21,816 nt of DNA from assembly GCA_902476875.1 (NCBI GenBank), contig CABSFC010000039.1:1-21816 (forward strand), read 5' to 3'. The position numbers and the translations under genes were made by a program. The notes beneath the pieces are model-generated. The model was not told where the DNA came from. It was given only the letters and a program-made list of their open reading frames with translations, and searched no databases. Origin of the DNA: an uncultured Oscillibacter sp. (lineage in GTDB: Bacteria; Bacillota; Clostridia; Oscillospirales; Oscillospiraceae). This document shows positions 7,910 to 15,815 of the stretch, in pieces. How positions within the stretch are numbered: position 1 is the first letter of the stretch; each line of letters opens with the position of its first letter.

Positions 7910-9610
7910 ATGTGGAATGTATTTCGCAATAACAGAAGACCCGATCTGGACGCCATTTTGAACATCCCCGCGGCGGGACGGGAAAAACACCCGAATGAAG
8001 AGGGCTACTATACTGTCCGCTGCCCCTATTGCCTGGAGGAGTTCGAGCCTTGGGAGATGGAATTCCGGGCGCTTGTGGATACGAATGGCGTCCGGACTGC
8101 CGTCATGGAGGAGCAGAGATCCCGGCGTGATCAGATGCGGGATGATGAGACGATGCCCTTCGGCAGAAGCCAGGAGAAGCGGGAGCAGGCCCCGGCTGTG
8201 GAGCGGCCTCAAAAGAAAGACACGGCGGAAGTCCAGAGCAATTATTTTCCCGTGGAGACGGACAAAAAGCTGAGCCGGTTCCGGGAACTGGTCCACAAGC
8301 CGGGAGGCTCCGTGCTCCTGGGAAAGGTCCTCTCCCTGCAAAACGACAATGGCGACATCTCCAAAGTAAAGTTCCACAACATGGACAGGAGGATGCCCTT
8401 TTCGGAAGCCAAGCGCTATCTTCAGACACACAAGGTGCCGGTGGAATGTGTGTGGGATAAATTCGGTCATATGACTGAAAACTGTATTTGCCCTAAATGC
8501 CACAATGAGATGGCGGACAAGGCGGGAATCCTGCCCAGCTATGTCATAGCATTTTTCGGGAACACCTCCTGCGGAAAGACGGTTTATAAGATCCGCTTGC
8601 TCCATGCGGTGGTGGCAGAGGGGGCGGTGCTGCCCGGCAGAGCGGTCATGGTGGGGACTTACAATACCGGGGAGACGATCGACGGGCAGAATACCCAGGA
8701 CTTGCTGGCACTGTACGATATGACGTTTGGAGAGGCGACCCGGAAGTCCGGTCGCCCGATCGTGGAGGCCACTGATGTCAAGTACATCGAGCCGATCACC
8801 CTGACCCTAAGCCGTGGCGGAAAGGAGACCGCCCTGGTCACCTTTTTCGACTTCCCGGGTGAGGCGATCTGGGGCGACCAGCAGTATGACTGGTTTGTAA
8901 ACCGGATGCGGGAAGTACTGCTGGATATCGACGGCATCATCTTCCTTCTGGACCCCAGTCCCACGAGCGCTCTCCAACGGCATCTTCCCCGGGAGTATTT
9001 CCCCCAGACCCAGGATGACGAAGCGGATGTGCAGGCGCTTTACAGGCGCAATGCCCAGCCCACTGCCGTGCTGCAAGCATTTACGAAAAATTATCTGCGC
9101 GGCGGCGGTATCCTGGATGTGCCCATGTCTATCGTTTACTCCAAGGCGGATTTGTTCCGTGAGCTGATCGACCGTTTCCGGAATGGGGAGATCTCTGATG
9201 GAGAGGTGGAGCGGATGGTCAGCGGACTGATGGAAAATCCCCGGTTTCTCACCGAATGGGTGGAATCCGGAGGAACGGACAGAATTCAAAGAGACCATAC
9301 ATCCGTGGACATGGGAAATATCCTTGAGGCGGAGCGGGAGCTCAAGCGCTTTGTGATGGACTCTGTGCTGGAGCAGATGCTGAGCTATCAGTTCAAGCGC
9401 AGCGTGCTGTTTGCGACTTCCGCCGTTGGCGCGCCGGTGGAATTTGATGGGAACCGTACCAACGTCCCCCAGGCGGCCGGTATCCGTGTGACAGAGCCGC
9501 TGGAATACCTGCTGTGGATGTTCGGCCTGGTGGAACACGCCCCTATGAATGAGGCTGAGAAGCTCCAGGCGGCCCGTTTGAAGAACGACGCCCAAGTGAA
9601 CGGAAACTGA
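7910..9610 (+). CDS. Zinc-ribbon P-loop GTPase (TRAFAC-like)
   Basis: 566 residues. The frame is open further upstream (from 7748), but those codons overlap the previous gene; ATG 7910 follows GGAGGAG (7895-7901) at 8 bases. A split zinc site is formed by Cys38-x2-Cys41 and Cys194-x2-Cys197, flanking a charged linker (about 65-125). The GTPase core begins with the P-loop GNTSCGKT (217-224). Next come a DxxG switch motif in FFDFPGE (Asp314, Gly317) and a strand GIIFLLDP (342-349). SKAD (411-414) stands at the position of the base-specificity NKxD motif. This matches the GTPases that accompany GAP1-type proteins in predicted bacterial conflict systems. No membrane segment is seen. It probably acts as a nucleotide switch with the next two gene products. 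Confidence 0.87.
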   Translation: MWNVFRNNRRPDLDAILNIPAAGREKHPNEEGYYTVRCPYCLEEFEPWEMEFRALVDTNGVRTAVMEEQRSRRDQMRDDETMPFGRSQEKREQAPAVERPQKKDTAEVQSNYFPVETDKKLSRFRELVHKPGGSVLLGKVLSLQNDNGDISKVKFHNMDRRMPFSEAKRYLQTHKVPVECVWDKFGHMTENCICPKCHNEMADKAGILPSYVIAFFGNTSCGKTVYKIRLLHAVVAEGAVLPGRAVMVGTYNTGETIDGQNTQDLLALYDMTFGEATRKSGRPIVEATDVKYIEPITLTLSRGGKETALVTFFDFPGEAIWGDQQYDWFVNRMREVLLDIDGIIFLLDPSPTSALQRHLPREYFPQTQDDEADVQALYRRNAQPTAVLQAFTKNYLRGGGILDVPMSIVYSKADLFRELIDRFRNGEISDGEVERMVSGLMENPRFLTEWVESGGTDRIQRDHTSVDMGNILEAERELKRFVMDSVLEQMLSYQFKRSVLFATSAVGAPVEFDGNRTNVPQAAGIRVTEPLEYLLWMFGLVEHAPMNEAEKLQAARLKNDAQVNGN

Positions 9611-9636
9611 CGGACAGTGGCGGAGGAGGAAAAAAT

Positions 9637-10611
9637 ATGGCGCCGACCGAGATGATGCGGGTGTCCCTTCCCGGGGAGTATCTCTGTCCGGAGTGTTTCA
9701 GCAGACATCCCCTGGGGGATGTGCTGCTGGCTGACCGGGACCGGATGCTGCCCACGGCGGCGGATTCGCGGCGCATGGCCCATTGCAGAAGGCTCTATTT
9801 CCGTGTCAGGGAGCAAAACGGCTGTTTTTACAGCTGGAAAAACAGCGCGGTGCCGGCTTATGAGTTGTCCGACTGGAGGAGTCTGACCGGGGATGAGCGG
9901 GTATCCGGCGCGAAAGGCCATATCGGGACCGGGGTGGAAAATGCCTGTCCCCGGTGCCACAGCCTGCGCCAGGATATGCTCTGCGAGCTGCGCCCCACCC
10001 AGGCGCTGGGCAACTGCTCACAGCTGCTGCAAGCGCTGCGGGATTGGAACGATCAGGAAAAAGAGGGCTTCTATGCTCTGTTCGGCGGCGGCGAGGACGA
10101 ACCGGACCAATGGCGGCACGTCCGCAGCGACTGGAATTACCACTATGTCTGCCAGCGGAACGCCGGTAGACAGTGGCTGGTGGTGCAGCGCGGCGGCGTC
10201 ACCGCGAGTACATATTACAGGGAATTGTTTGTCCGGGAGACCTGTGAGTCAGAGGCGGTCCTGTTCCTGTTCCGGCTGGAGTCTCCCAGCGAGGGGATGA
10301 AAGCCTCTCTGGACAGCGGCGCCTGTGAGGTGCTCAGCGTGCTGGAGGAGAGCCGGGCGATGCGTGAAGCCATGTGGAAAAAGCCGGCGACAGCCGTAGC
10401 GGTGCTGCCCGACGACGAGCCGGAGGCATGGGAGGGACGCCACCGCATCTTTTTGAACAGGCTGAACAGCCTGTCAAAGGCGTGCTCTGTGATAACGCTG
10501 CGGGAAGGGGAGCTGGCGGACCCCCATGTATGCGCCAGGATCCTGTGCCAGGGCCTGGAACGCCTTGCGGAGCTGACGGGCGTGAAACGGCAGATCCCAC
10601 AGAAGGGCTGA
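9637..10611 (+). CDS. Split zinc-ribbon protein, possible degenerate GTPase
   Basis: 324 residues. ATG follows GGAGGAGG (9622-9629) at 7 bases, 26 bases after the GTPase stop. It repeats the layout of its upstream neighbour: Cys17-x2-Cys20 near the start, a second pair Cys104-x2-Cys107, then an alpha/beta region. Strands WLVVQRGG (about 180-187), EAVLFLFRLES (206-216), KKPATAVAVLP (248-258) and ACSVITL (282-288) fall where the GTPase has its DxxG, LLDPS, SKAD and later strands. The P-loop and the G3 and G4 residues are missing. My reading is a GTPase-derived pseudoenzyme working as partner or regulator of the active GTPase; a homology search is needed to confirm. It is probably cytoplasmic. 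Confidence 0.75.
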   Translation: MAPTEMMRVSLPGEYLCPECFSRHPLGDVLLADRDRMLPTAADSRRMAHCRRLYFRVREQNGCFYSWKNSAVPAYELSDWRSLTGDERVSGAKGHIGTGVENACPRCHSLRQDMLCELRPTQALGNCSQLLQALRDWNDQEKEGFYALFGGGEDEPDQWRHVRSDWNYHYVCQRNAGRQWLVVQRGGVTASTYYRELFVRETCESEAVLFLFRLESPSEGMKASLDSGACEVLSVLEESRAMREAMWKKPATAVAVLPDDEPEAWEGRHRIFLNRLNSLSKACSVITLREGELADPHVCARILCQGLERLAELTGVKRQIPQKG

Positions 10612-10634
10612 TCCGGAGGACAGGCGAGTACTTT

Positions 10635-10653
10635 GAGGAGGGAACTGATGTGA
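10635..10653 (+). promoter_or_regulatory. Ribosome binding site with overlapping start-stop ATGTGA
   Basis: GAGGAGGG (10635-10642) serves the GAP1-like gene. Downstream, ATG (10648-10650) is followed directly by TGA (10651-10653), and the gene's own GTG start is at 10650-10652 in another frame. Ribosomes starting at ATG would stop at once, so the arrangement could dampen translation of the real gene. It may also be chance. Confidence 0.4.
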
Positions 10654-13490
10654 TCGGTCAATATGTATACAGCCGGAATGACGGTGCGTCTGTTCTGGGG
10701 CCCAATACCCAGAGCATCATCGGCTATGGCTGTATTGGGCACACGGATTCGCTGTCAGAGTCGGAGCTCGTTGAGCTGAACATGCTGTCCAAAAGCGGCG
10801 ACAGTATCAGCTCCGACCAGGTACCGGCGAAGCTGCGTTCCAATTACATGGTGAAGTGGCTGAGAAGCGGACGGCTGGCAGTGGGGTGCAACACGCCGCT
10901 GCAAGGTGTGCGGGACCACCATATCGCCCACTTTTATGTGATCGACAGGGAACTGGCCCTGTCCACCTTGTCCTGCGCGGAGCAGTGGTTCCAGCTTCCC
11001 TTCATCACGGCCGATATGAACAATGCCCGCCAGGGGGCCGATTCCGAGGAGGTCAGGCGGCAGGCGGAGCTGCTGACCGGGATGCGGGACACAGCCTCTT
11101 TTGAGGAGGCCGGCGCGCCCCGGCCCGTGACCATGGGACTGCGGGAGACACTGGACTGGTTCGGGATGAGCCATGTCCGTCTCTGCCGGGCCCTGGAGAG
11201 CCTGCTGGACGCGGTGTATTTTAATGAGCGGCAGCTGCTGGTGGCCTGCGACTGGAAGCGGGCGGGGGCGATGGAGGCCATGATCTCCCTGATCGGGTGG
11301 ATGTACCGCCTGCTGCCTCTCCACGTGCGCAGGATGACCAGCGTGGCCATGCCCTATACCAACCAGACAGGGCCGGGAGACTACGCCATGGTCATGATCC
11401 CGGACAGCAATGTGCGGGATGACGACTACGGCGTCTACCTTCGGCCCTGCGGAGCAGCCTGGAGGTCCATTGCTTCGACATTTGATTATCTCTATTCCGG
11501 CAGAGGGTTTATCCACAATTTCAGCGGGAAGGCGGAGATCTACCGCAATGAGAAAGCCATCAACCTCTATCTCTGGCAGGCCGTCCAACGGGTGCTGGAT
11601 GACCCCGCGGGCATGGAGGCGCTGGAGGAGGTCTATCGAGAGCTGGATGGCTGCCTGCTGCCGGACAGCGACCACAGGGACCTGGCTTCCCTGGACGCAC
11701 TGGAGTTGTTTTCCCACGAGCTGCTGGAGAAGCATATCGACTGGACGGAAGTCGGCGGAGTCTTTACGCATGACAACAGGACGCTGCTGGACTGGCGGCG
11801 TATGGTGAGCCGTATGCCCCTGCGGCAGTCCTACAGACAGGAATTTGAAGAACGGCTGATGGTCGAGGTGTTTCAGACCATCGGAGAGGAGCCGGAGCCC
11901 TACTGGTATCAGGAGCTTTGCAATGTCCTGACCGGGGGAGTGAATACGGAACTGGCCATGGATCTGGTCGCCATGACCTGTGTGAAGCTCTGGCACACCG
12001 GCCCCCAGGCGGCGACACAACTTTGCGAGGAGATGTTCGCCGCCAGCATCCCGCAGGAGATGATCCGAAACGGGGACCCCATGGGGATGATCTGGGAGAA
12101 GGTGCTGCTGGCCAATGGAGACCGGGCGGCTGTGTGGAGAAACTTCGGCGTCAGCTGCGGAGAGCAGGATGCCGCCCGGCGGCGGGCGGAGCTGGCGCGG
12201 GATCTCCTGCTGCCCAGCGCCAGCGGCCAGGAGCTGATGGAGCGTGTGCGGAAGTTTGTCTCCTTTTTCGAGCACACGGAGAGAAATGCGGTCCTGCTGA
12301 GGCGTACCGTTGAAGAATCGGTGGCCGCCTGGCTGGAGAAAGGCGTTCTGAGCGGGACCTGTCAGGAGTTTGTCTATCTGTTCGGCCTGCAGGATCCCAC
12401 GGCAAGAAAGGGTGACTGGTTCCGCGGATGGGAGAGCAGGGCTGCGCAGCAGATCACGGACTGGCTGGAAGACGAGCGGCATGATCCCGTCATCTACCAG
12501 AACGTGACGTTTGACTCGCTGCGGTCTCTGCAAGACGCGTTTGGGGACGCGGCCACGGAGGAGGGCCGCCGGTTCTGCGAGCGGGCGCGGCGGAAGATGA
12601 AGCGGACGCTGGCGGATGGCCTGGAGCGGATGCCGGCCTCGCGGGAGCTGCTAAAAAACACCTGCTGTCTGCTGCTTGACGAAGACTTTGCAAGAAGCGG
12701 GAAGGGGCAGGGGCTGTACGGGACGGCCTGCGCCAGATCGCTGGGCGTGGATACCCGGCGCGGCACCATCGACCTGCCGGAGTATGTGACAAAGGAATGG
12801 CTGCTGGAAATGTCGGACAGCGGTTATGCCCACCCTGTGGAGACGGGCCGTGTGCTTTGCGGGCTGGTGGAGCAGGCCCGTCAGGGAGGGCTGCAACGCA
12901 AGCAGCTGAGCGACAGAGAGCGCGGCGGCGGTCATATCAAGCTGCGGGAAAACGAAGTGGCACTTATCCGGGACGGGATCTACCAGCTGTTCGCTGCGGG
13001 CAGGTGGGCGCTGGATATCAAGGACCTGAAGTGCATGATCGGGTATGTCAGCAAAGACGGCGACGGGCGCTTTGATACTATCATGGATATCCTCTTTCAG
13101 CACTACCAGGGAGAGCAGGTGCTTTTTCTGGCGAATGAGTATGTGAGGCAGCGGGAATATGGGGTCCTCCTGCGGCTGTTTGAACCCATGGCCAAAAGCG
13201 AACGGGAGAACCAGCGCCTGGAGGAGCGTCAGCTCCAGCAGCTGATGGCCCTGCTCAAGGAGGCGTATGAAAACGGACAGGTGCCGGTGGAAAACCGCTT
13301 GGAAGTGGCCTGGCTCAGCGAGCTGCTGTATCTGGCGGGCACGGAAAAAATGTCCGCCGCGAAGCGGGCGATCCAGGCAGTGAACAGGAGCAAATACCAT
13401 ATTGTCTATAAGGAAAAGAAGGATGCGCGACCGCGAGGAGAAGTCGATGCCGCCAGCGCGCGCGGCAAGCGGAAGCGCGGAAAGAGGTAA
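10650..13490 (+). CDS. GTPase-associated protein 1 (GAP1)-like large protein
   Basis: 946 residues from GTG 10650. The frame is open upstream into the previous gene, but GAGGAGGG at 7 bases and the conserved-looking opening (IGQYVYSRNDGASVLGPN) fix the start here. The N-terminal region carries a pattern I associate with GAP1 N-domains: a Gln-Tyr opening, an SGRLAVGCNT strand and a GVRDHHIAHFYVID segment (about 90-103). It continues with helices and an LLPLHVRRMTSVAMPYT segment (about 222-238) typical of the same proteins. The C-terminal half is long, helical and charged, with a strongly basic tail (GKRKRGKR). No catalytic motif is visible. In known gene neighbourhoods such proteins accompany GTPases and are thought to be scaffolds or regulators; here it follows the GTPase pair. 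Assignment is by pattern memory, so moderate. Confidence 0.72.
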   Translation: MIGQYVYSRNDGASVLGPNTQSIIGYGCIGHTDSLSESELVELNMLSKSGDSISSDQVPAKLRSNYMVKWLRSGRLAVGCNTPLQGVRDHHIAHFYVIDRELALSTLSCAEQWFQLPFITADMNNARQGADSEEVRRQAELLTGMRDTASFEEAGAPRPVTMGLRETLDWFGMSHVRLCRALESLLDAVYFNERQLLVACDWKRAGAMEAMISLIGWMYRLLPLHVRRMTSVAMPYTNQTGPGDYAMVMIPDSNVRDDDYGVYLRPCGAAWRSIASTFDYLYSGRGFIHNFSGKAEIYRNEKAINLYLWQAVQRVLDDPAGMEALEEVYRELDGCLLPDSDHRDLASLDALELFSHELLEKHIDWTEVGGVFTHDNRTLLDWRRMVSRMPLRQSYRQEFEERLMVEVFQTIGEEPEPYWYQELCNVLTGGVNTELAMDLVAMTCVKLWHTGPQAATQLCEEMFAASIPQEMIRNGDPMGMIWEKVLLANGDRAAVWRNFGVSCGEQDAARRRAELARDLLLPSASGQELMERVRKFVSFFEHTERNAVLLRRTVEESVAAWLEKGVLSGTCQEFVYLFGLQDPTARKGDWFRGWESRAAQQITDWLEDERHDPVIYQNVTFDSLRSLQDAFGDAATEEGRRFCERARRKMKRTLADGLERMPASRELLKNTCCLLLDEDFARSGKGQGLYGTACARSLGVDTRRGTIDLPEYVTKEWLLEMSDSGYAHPVETGRVLCGLVEQARQGGLQRKQLSDRERGGGHIKLRENEVALIRDGIYQLFAAGRWALDIKDLKCMIGYVSKDGDGRFDTIMDILFQHYQGEQVLFLANEYVRQREYGVLLRLFEPMAKSERENQRLEERQLQQLMALLKEAYENGQVPVENRLEVAWLSELLYLAGTEKMSAAKRAIQAVNRSKYHIVYKEKKDARPRGEVDAASARGKRKRGKR

Positions 13491-13509
13491 GAAGGGAACA
13501 GGAGGGACT

Positions 13510-14541
13510 ATGAAAGCGCAGTGGAGTACGGTGACCGCGCCGGCGACAGACATGGCGGAGGGTGACCGCTGGGACAACTTTTTAGAGGAGGTCCGGGCCT
13601 GCCCGCGGTGCGGCCGATCTTCCATGCTGCATCAGGCGTGCCCCGCCTGCGGCGCCAGAATGGCGCGGGTATGGCCGGGGAGCTTTCAAAGGGCCTGTTG
13701 GCGGGAGTGGACGCTGCGAGCGATCTCCCTTCTGATTTTGTGCGGGGCGTTTGCCGTTCTTTTCAGCTGCGGCTTTGGGACTTTGGGTAAGATCGTTGTC
13801 ATTGCGGCGGTGGTGGTGACGCTTCTGGCGGAGCTGGCGCTCCTGCTGCTCCGTTTTCACGGAGAGGATGACGAGCGGAATCTCCATGTTATGTCCATGG
13901 AACGGGAGTGGAGCCACTATCCAAAGCTTCCCCGGCAGGCGTCCGATCGGTTCCGCAGCCTGGAACGCACCTGTGACGCCTACCACGAGGACCTGCTGTG
14001 GCTGGACCGGGAGGTCGGACAGCTGCAGGACGGGGATCACGCCCGTCGGGATGAGCTGTTTGCCCAGGCGCTGCGACTGAGCAGAGTCTGTGACTGCGGT
14101 CGGCTGGCGATGCTGCGCTTCCAGCTGCTGTGCAGGGCGAACCTGTACGAGGGAGCTTATACGGACATTGACCAGATCACCGGGATGCTTCTGACGGAGC
14201 ACATGATCATCGACAAAATCCTGAAGGAGACCAACGGGGTGCGCACACTGTGCGACTGCATCCGTCTGGACCCCCTGGGCGCCATGGGAAAGAGCAGTGT
14301 GAAGACCTGTGTGCTGCTGGTGGCGAATTCTTATAACGCGCGTTACAAAAAATGCCTTTCCGAGGAAGATCGGGAGAACTTGCGTGGGACGCTGGCTTAC
14401 TGCGGAACCTTTGCCATTGATGTAGACGCGCGGGAGACATGGGCCCTGGTGATGGGGCGCTCCTTCGACGCTCTGTGCCGGATGGAGCCGGCTTTTCACA
14501 CCCTGCGGGAGCAGGTGGAAGACGCCTCGGACGAGGGGTAA
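13510..14541 (+). CDS. Zinc-ribbon membrane protein with cytoplasmic helical domain
   Basis: 343 residues. An upstream in-frame ATG (13402) overlaps the previous gene; ATG 13510 has AGGAGGG (13500-13506), although only 3-4 bases away, which is tight. A zinc ribbon is formed by Cys31-x2-Cys34 and Cys44-x2-Cys47 (ACPRCGRSS...CPACGARM). Two membrane segments follow (about 68-90 and 94-115) with a very short outside loop. The remaining ~225 residues are charged and helical. By this topology the zinc ribbon and helical domain are both cytoplasmic. No family is recognised. It may anchor the cytoplasmic GTPase/GAP1 set to the membrane (inference). Confidence 0.8.
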   Translation: MKAQWSTVTAPATDMAEGDRWDNFLEEVRACPRCGRSSMLHQACPACGARMARVWPGSFQRACWREWTLRAISLLILCGAFAVLFSCGFGTLGKIVVIAAVVVTLLAELALLLLRFHGEDDERNLHVMSMEREWSHYPKLPRQASDRFRSLERTCDAYHEDLLWLDREVGQLQDGDHARRDELFAQALRLSRVCDCGRLAMLRFQLLCRANLYEGAYTDIDQITGMLLTEHMIIDKILKETNGVRTLCDCIRLDPLGAMGKSSVKTCVLLVANSYNARYKKCLSEEDRENLRGTLAYCGTFAIDVDARETWALVMGRSFDALCRMEPAFHTLREQVEDASDEG

Positions 14542-14553
14542 GCGGATACGTCC

Positions 14554-14575
14554 GGGAGGGAGGGATATGAAATGA
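14554..14575 (+). promoter_or_regulatory. Double ribosome binding site with mini-ORF overlapping a start
   Basis: GGGAGGGAGGG (14554-14564) contains two overlapping Shine-Dalgarno cores. One is well placed for ATG 14567, which encodes only Met-Lys-stop (ATGAAATGA, 14567-14575). The other is well placed for ATG 14572, the start of the 89-residue gene in another frame. This could tune translation of the small protein. Confidence 0.35.
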
Positions 14576-14841
14576 TCGTCAGGACCCTGATCGGCGCGGC
14601 CCTGCTGGTGATATGGGGGCTGCTGTGGTACAGCCGGGGCGGTATGACTCTCTGGTGCGATTCAATCAAGCATTATCAGACACGGGCGAAGGAGCTGGAG
14701 CGGCTGTTGTGGGAGGATGACGACTATGCCGTTTCCCGGCGGAAGCTGCGGAACAGAGTGGATAGCGGAGGAGACCTAGCGGCCGGGCTTGCCCGTGTCT
14801 ATATCGCGGTGGGCGATCCGAACAGGATTACAAAGGAGTAA
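14572..14841 (+). CDS. Small single-pass membrane protein
   Basis: 89 residues, no family recognised. A single hydrophobic segment at about 4-21 (RTLIGAALLVIWGLLWY) is followed by a charged, helical tail of about 65 residues. The segment lacks a clear signal-peptidase site, so it is a likely membrane anchor rather than a cleaved signal. The gene is 30 bases after the previous one, and its stop codon abuts the next gene's ribosome binding site, so it clearly belongs to the array. It might be a small subunit or assembly factor of the membrane part. Confidence 0.75.
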   Translation: MIVRTLIGAALLVIWGLLWYSRGGMTLWCDSIKHYQTRAKELERLLWEDDDYAVSRRKLRNRVDSGGDLAAGLARVYIAVGDPNRITKE

Positions 14842-14843
14842 AC

Positions 14844-15800
14844 ATGGGGAAGTACAGCCGGAGCAGACGGGAAGACGAAGACCTTGGGAAATATTCCGCG
14901 CCGGGCGAGCCCTTTGACGGAGATGCCGCGTCCGATATCTCCACAGGGGCCGGGCGGAGAAGTTCGCGGAGGGATCAGAAGCAGCAGGCTGCCGCCCCGC
15001 CGCCTCGTCGGGCAGAGCGGGAAGCGCCTGCTTCCGACCATCCGCCGCAGTGGACCGCGGACTATAACCGGGCCGGGATGCCGCGGAGGTCTTTGGCCGG
15101 GCGCCGCCGGGGCTCCGTCGCGATGACGGGGCGGGTGGTGTCCATTCGGGAACGCCCCAGGAAAAAGGGCCTGCTGAACCATTATTTCGCAAGTCTTTTC
15201 AACGGGGAGCGCTTTTGCACCGAGCAGAAGGGGTTCTGCCTGACCATTGATTCCACGGACGAGGACTTTTTGAGCATCGACCGTGCCCAGCGAAGGACCT
15301 TTGTGGTCAATCTCAACGGCGAGATGTATTATGGTGATATCGCCCCGGAGGATATCGTGTGTGTCAGTGGCTGCTGGGACAGCAGCGGCGTGCTGAATGC
15401 GGACAGTGTTTACAACCAGACCAATGGCACCACCATCAAGCTCTCAACCTCCATACCGGCACTGGCGGTCCGGCTGGCGACGCTGTTGGCGCTGGCGGTC
15501 CTGGCGGGAACCATGGCGCGGGGGAGTTCCGGGGTTAGCGCGGGCGGCCTCTTTCCGGGGGTAGGCAATGCCCTCAAGACAGTGCTTCTGATAGCGGTGC
15601 TGATCGTTGTGGCCGCCGCCTACGTGCGTATGCAGCTTCGCTGTCCCTCCCGCGGATTCCGCAGGGGCCTGGGATGGATCGCTGCCGCCGTGGCCGTGAT
15701 CTTGCTTTACAGGTTCGCGCCGGATACACTGTATCTGGTTCTGACCGCGGGGATCATGCTCTGGGGCATCTGGTACATGATCAAGGGGATTTTCAGTTGA
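14844..15800 (+). CDS. Membrane protein with disordered head and OB-like domain
   Basis: 318 residues. ATG is two bases after the previous stop and uses AAAGGAG (14832-14838), so the two genes are translationally linked. Residues 1-92 are rich in Arg, Ser, Pro and acidic residues and probably disordered. Residues about 93-200 look like an OB-type beta barrel, with MTGRVVSIRERP, FVVNLNGEMYYGDIAPED, IVCVSGCWDSSGVLNADSVYN. Four membrane segments follow (about 205-224, 243-262, 275-290, 294-314). With the basic head inside, the OB-like domain is cytoplasmic. Function unknown; the OB-like call is from strand pattern only. Confidence 0.78.
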   Translation: MGKYSRSRREDEDLGKYSAPGEPFDGDAASDISTGAGRRSSRRDQKQQAAAPPPRRAEREAPASDHPPQWTADYNRAGMPRRSLAGRRRGSVAMTGRVVSIRERPRKKGLLNHYFASLFNGERFCTEQKGFCLTIDSTDEDFLSIDRAQRRTFVVNLNGEMYYGDIAPEDIVCVSGCWDSSGVLNADSVYNQTNGTTIKLSTSIPALAVRLATLLALAVLAGTMARGSSGVSAGGLFPGVGNALKTVLLIAVLIVVAAAYVRMQLRCPSRGFRRGLGWIAAAVAVILLYRFAPDTLYLVLTAGIMLWGIWYMIKGIFS

Positions 15801-15815
15801 CGTGGGTGAGAAGAC

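Noticed and set aside
10755..12533. 592-codon minus-strand frame opposite the GAP1-like gene
   Set aside because: Same antisense composition effect, no motif, fully inside a well-supported gene.
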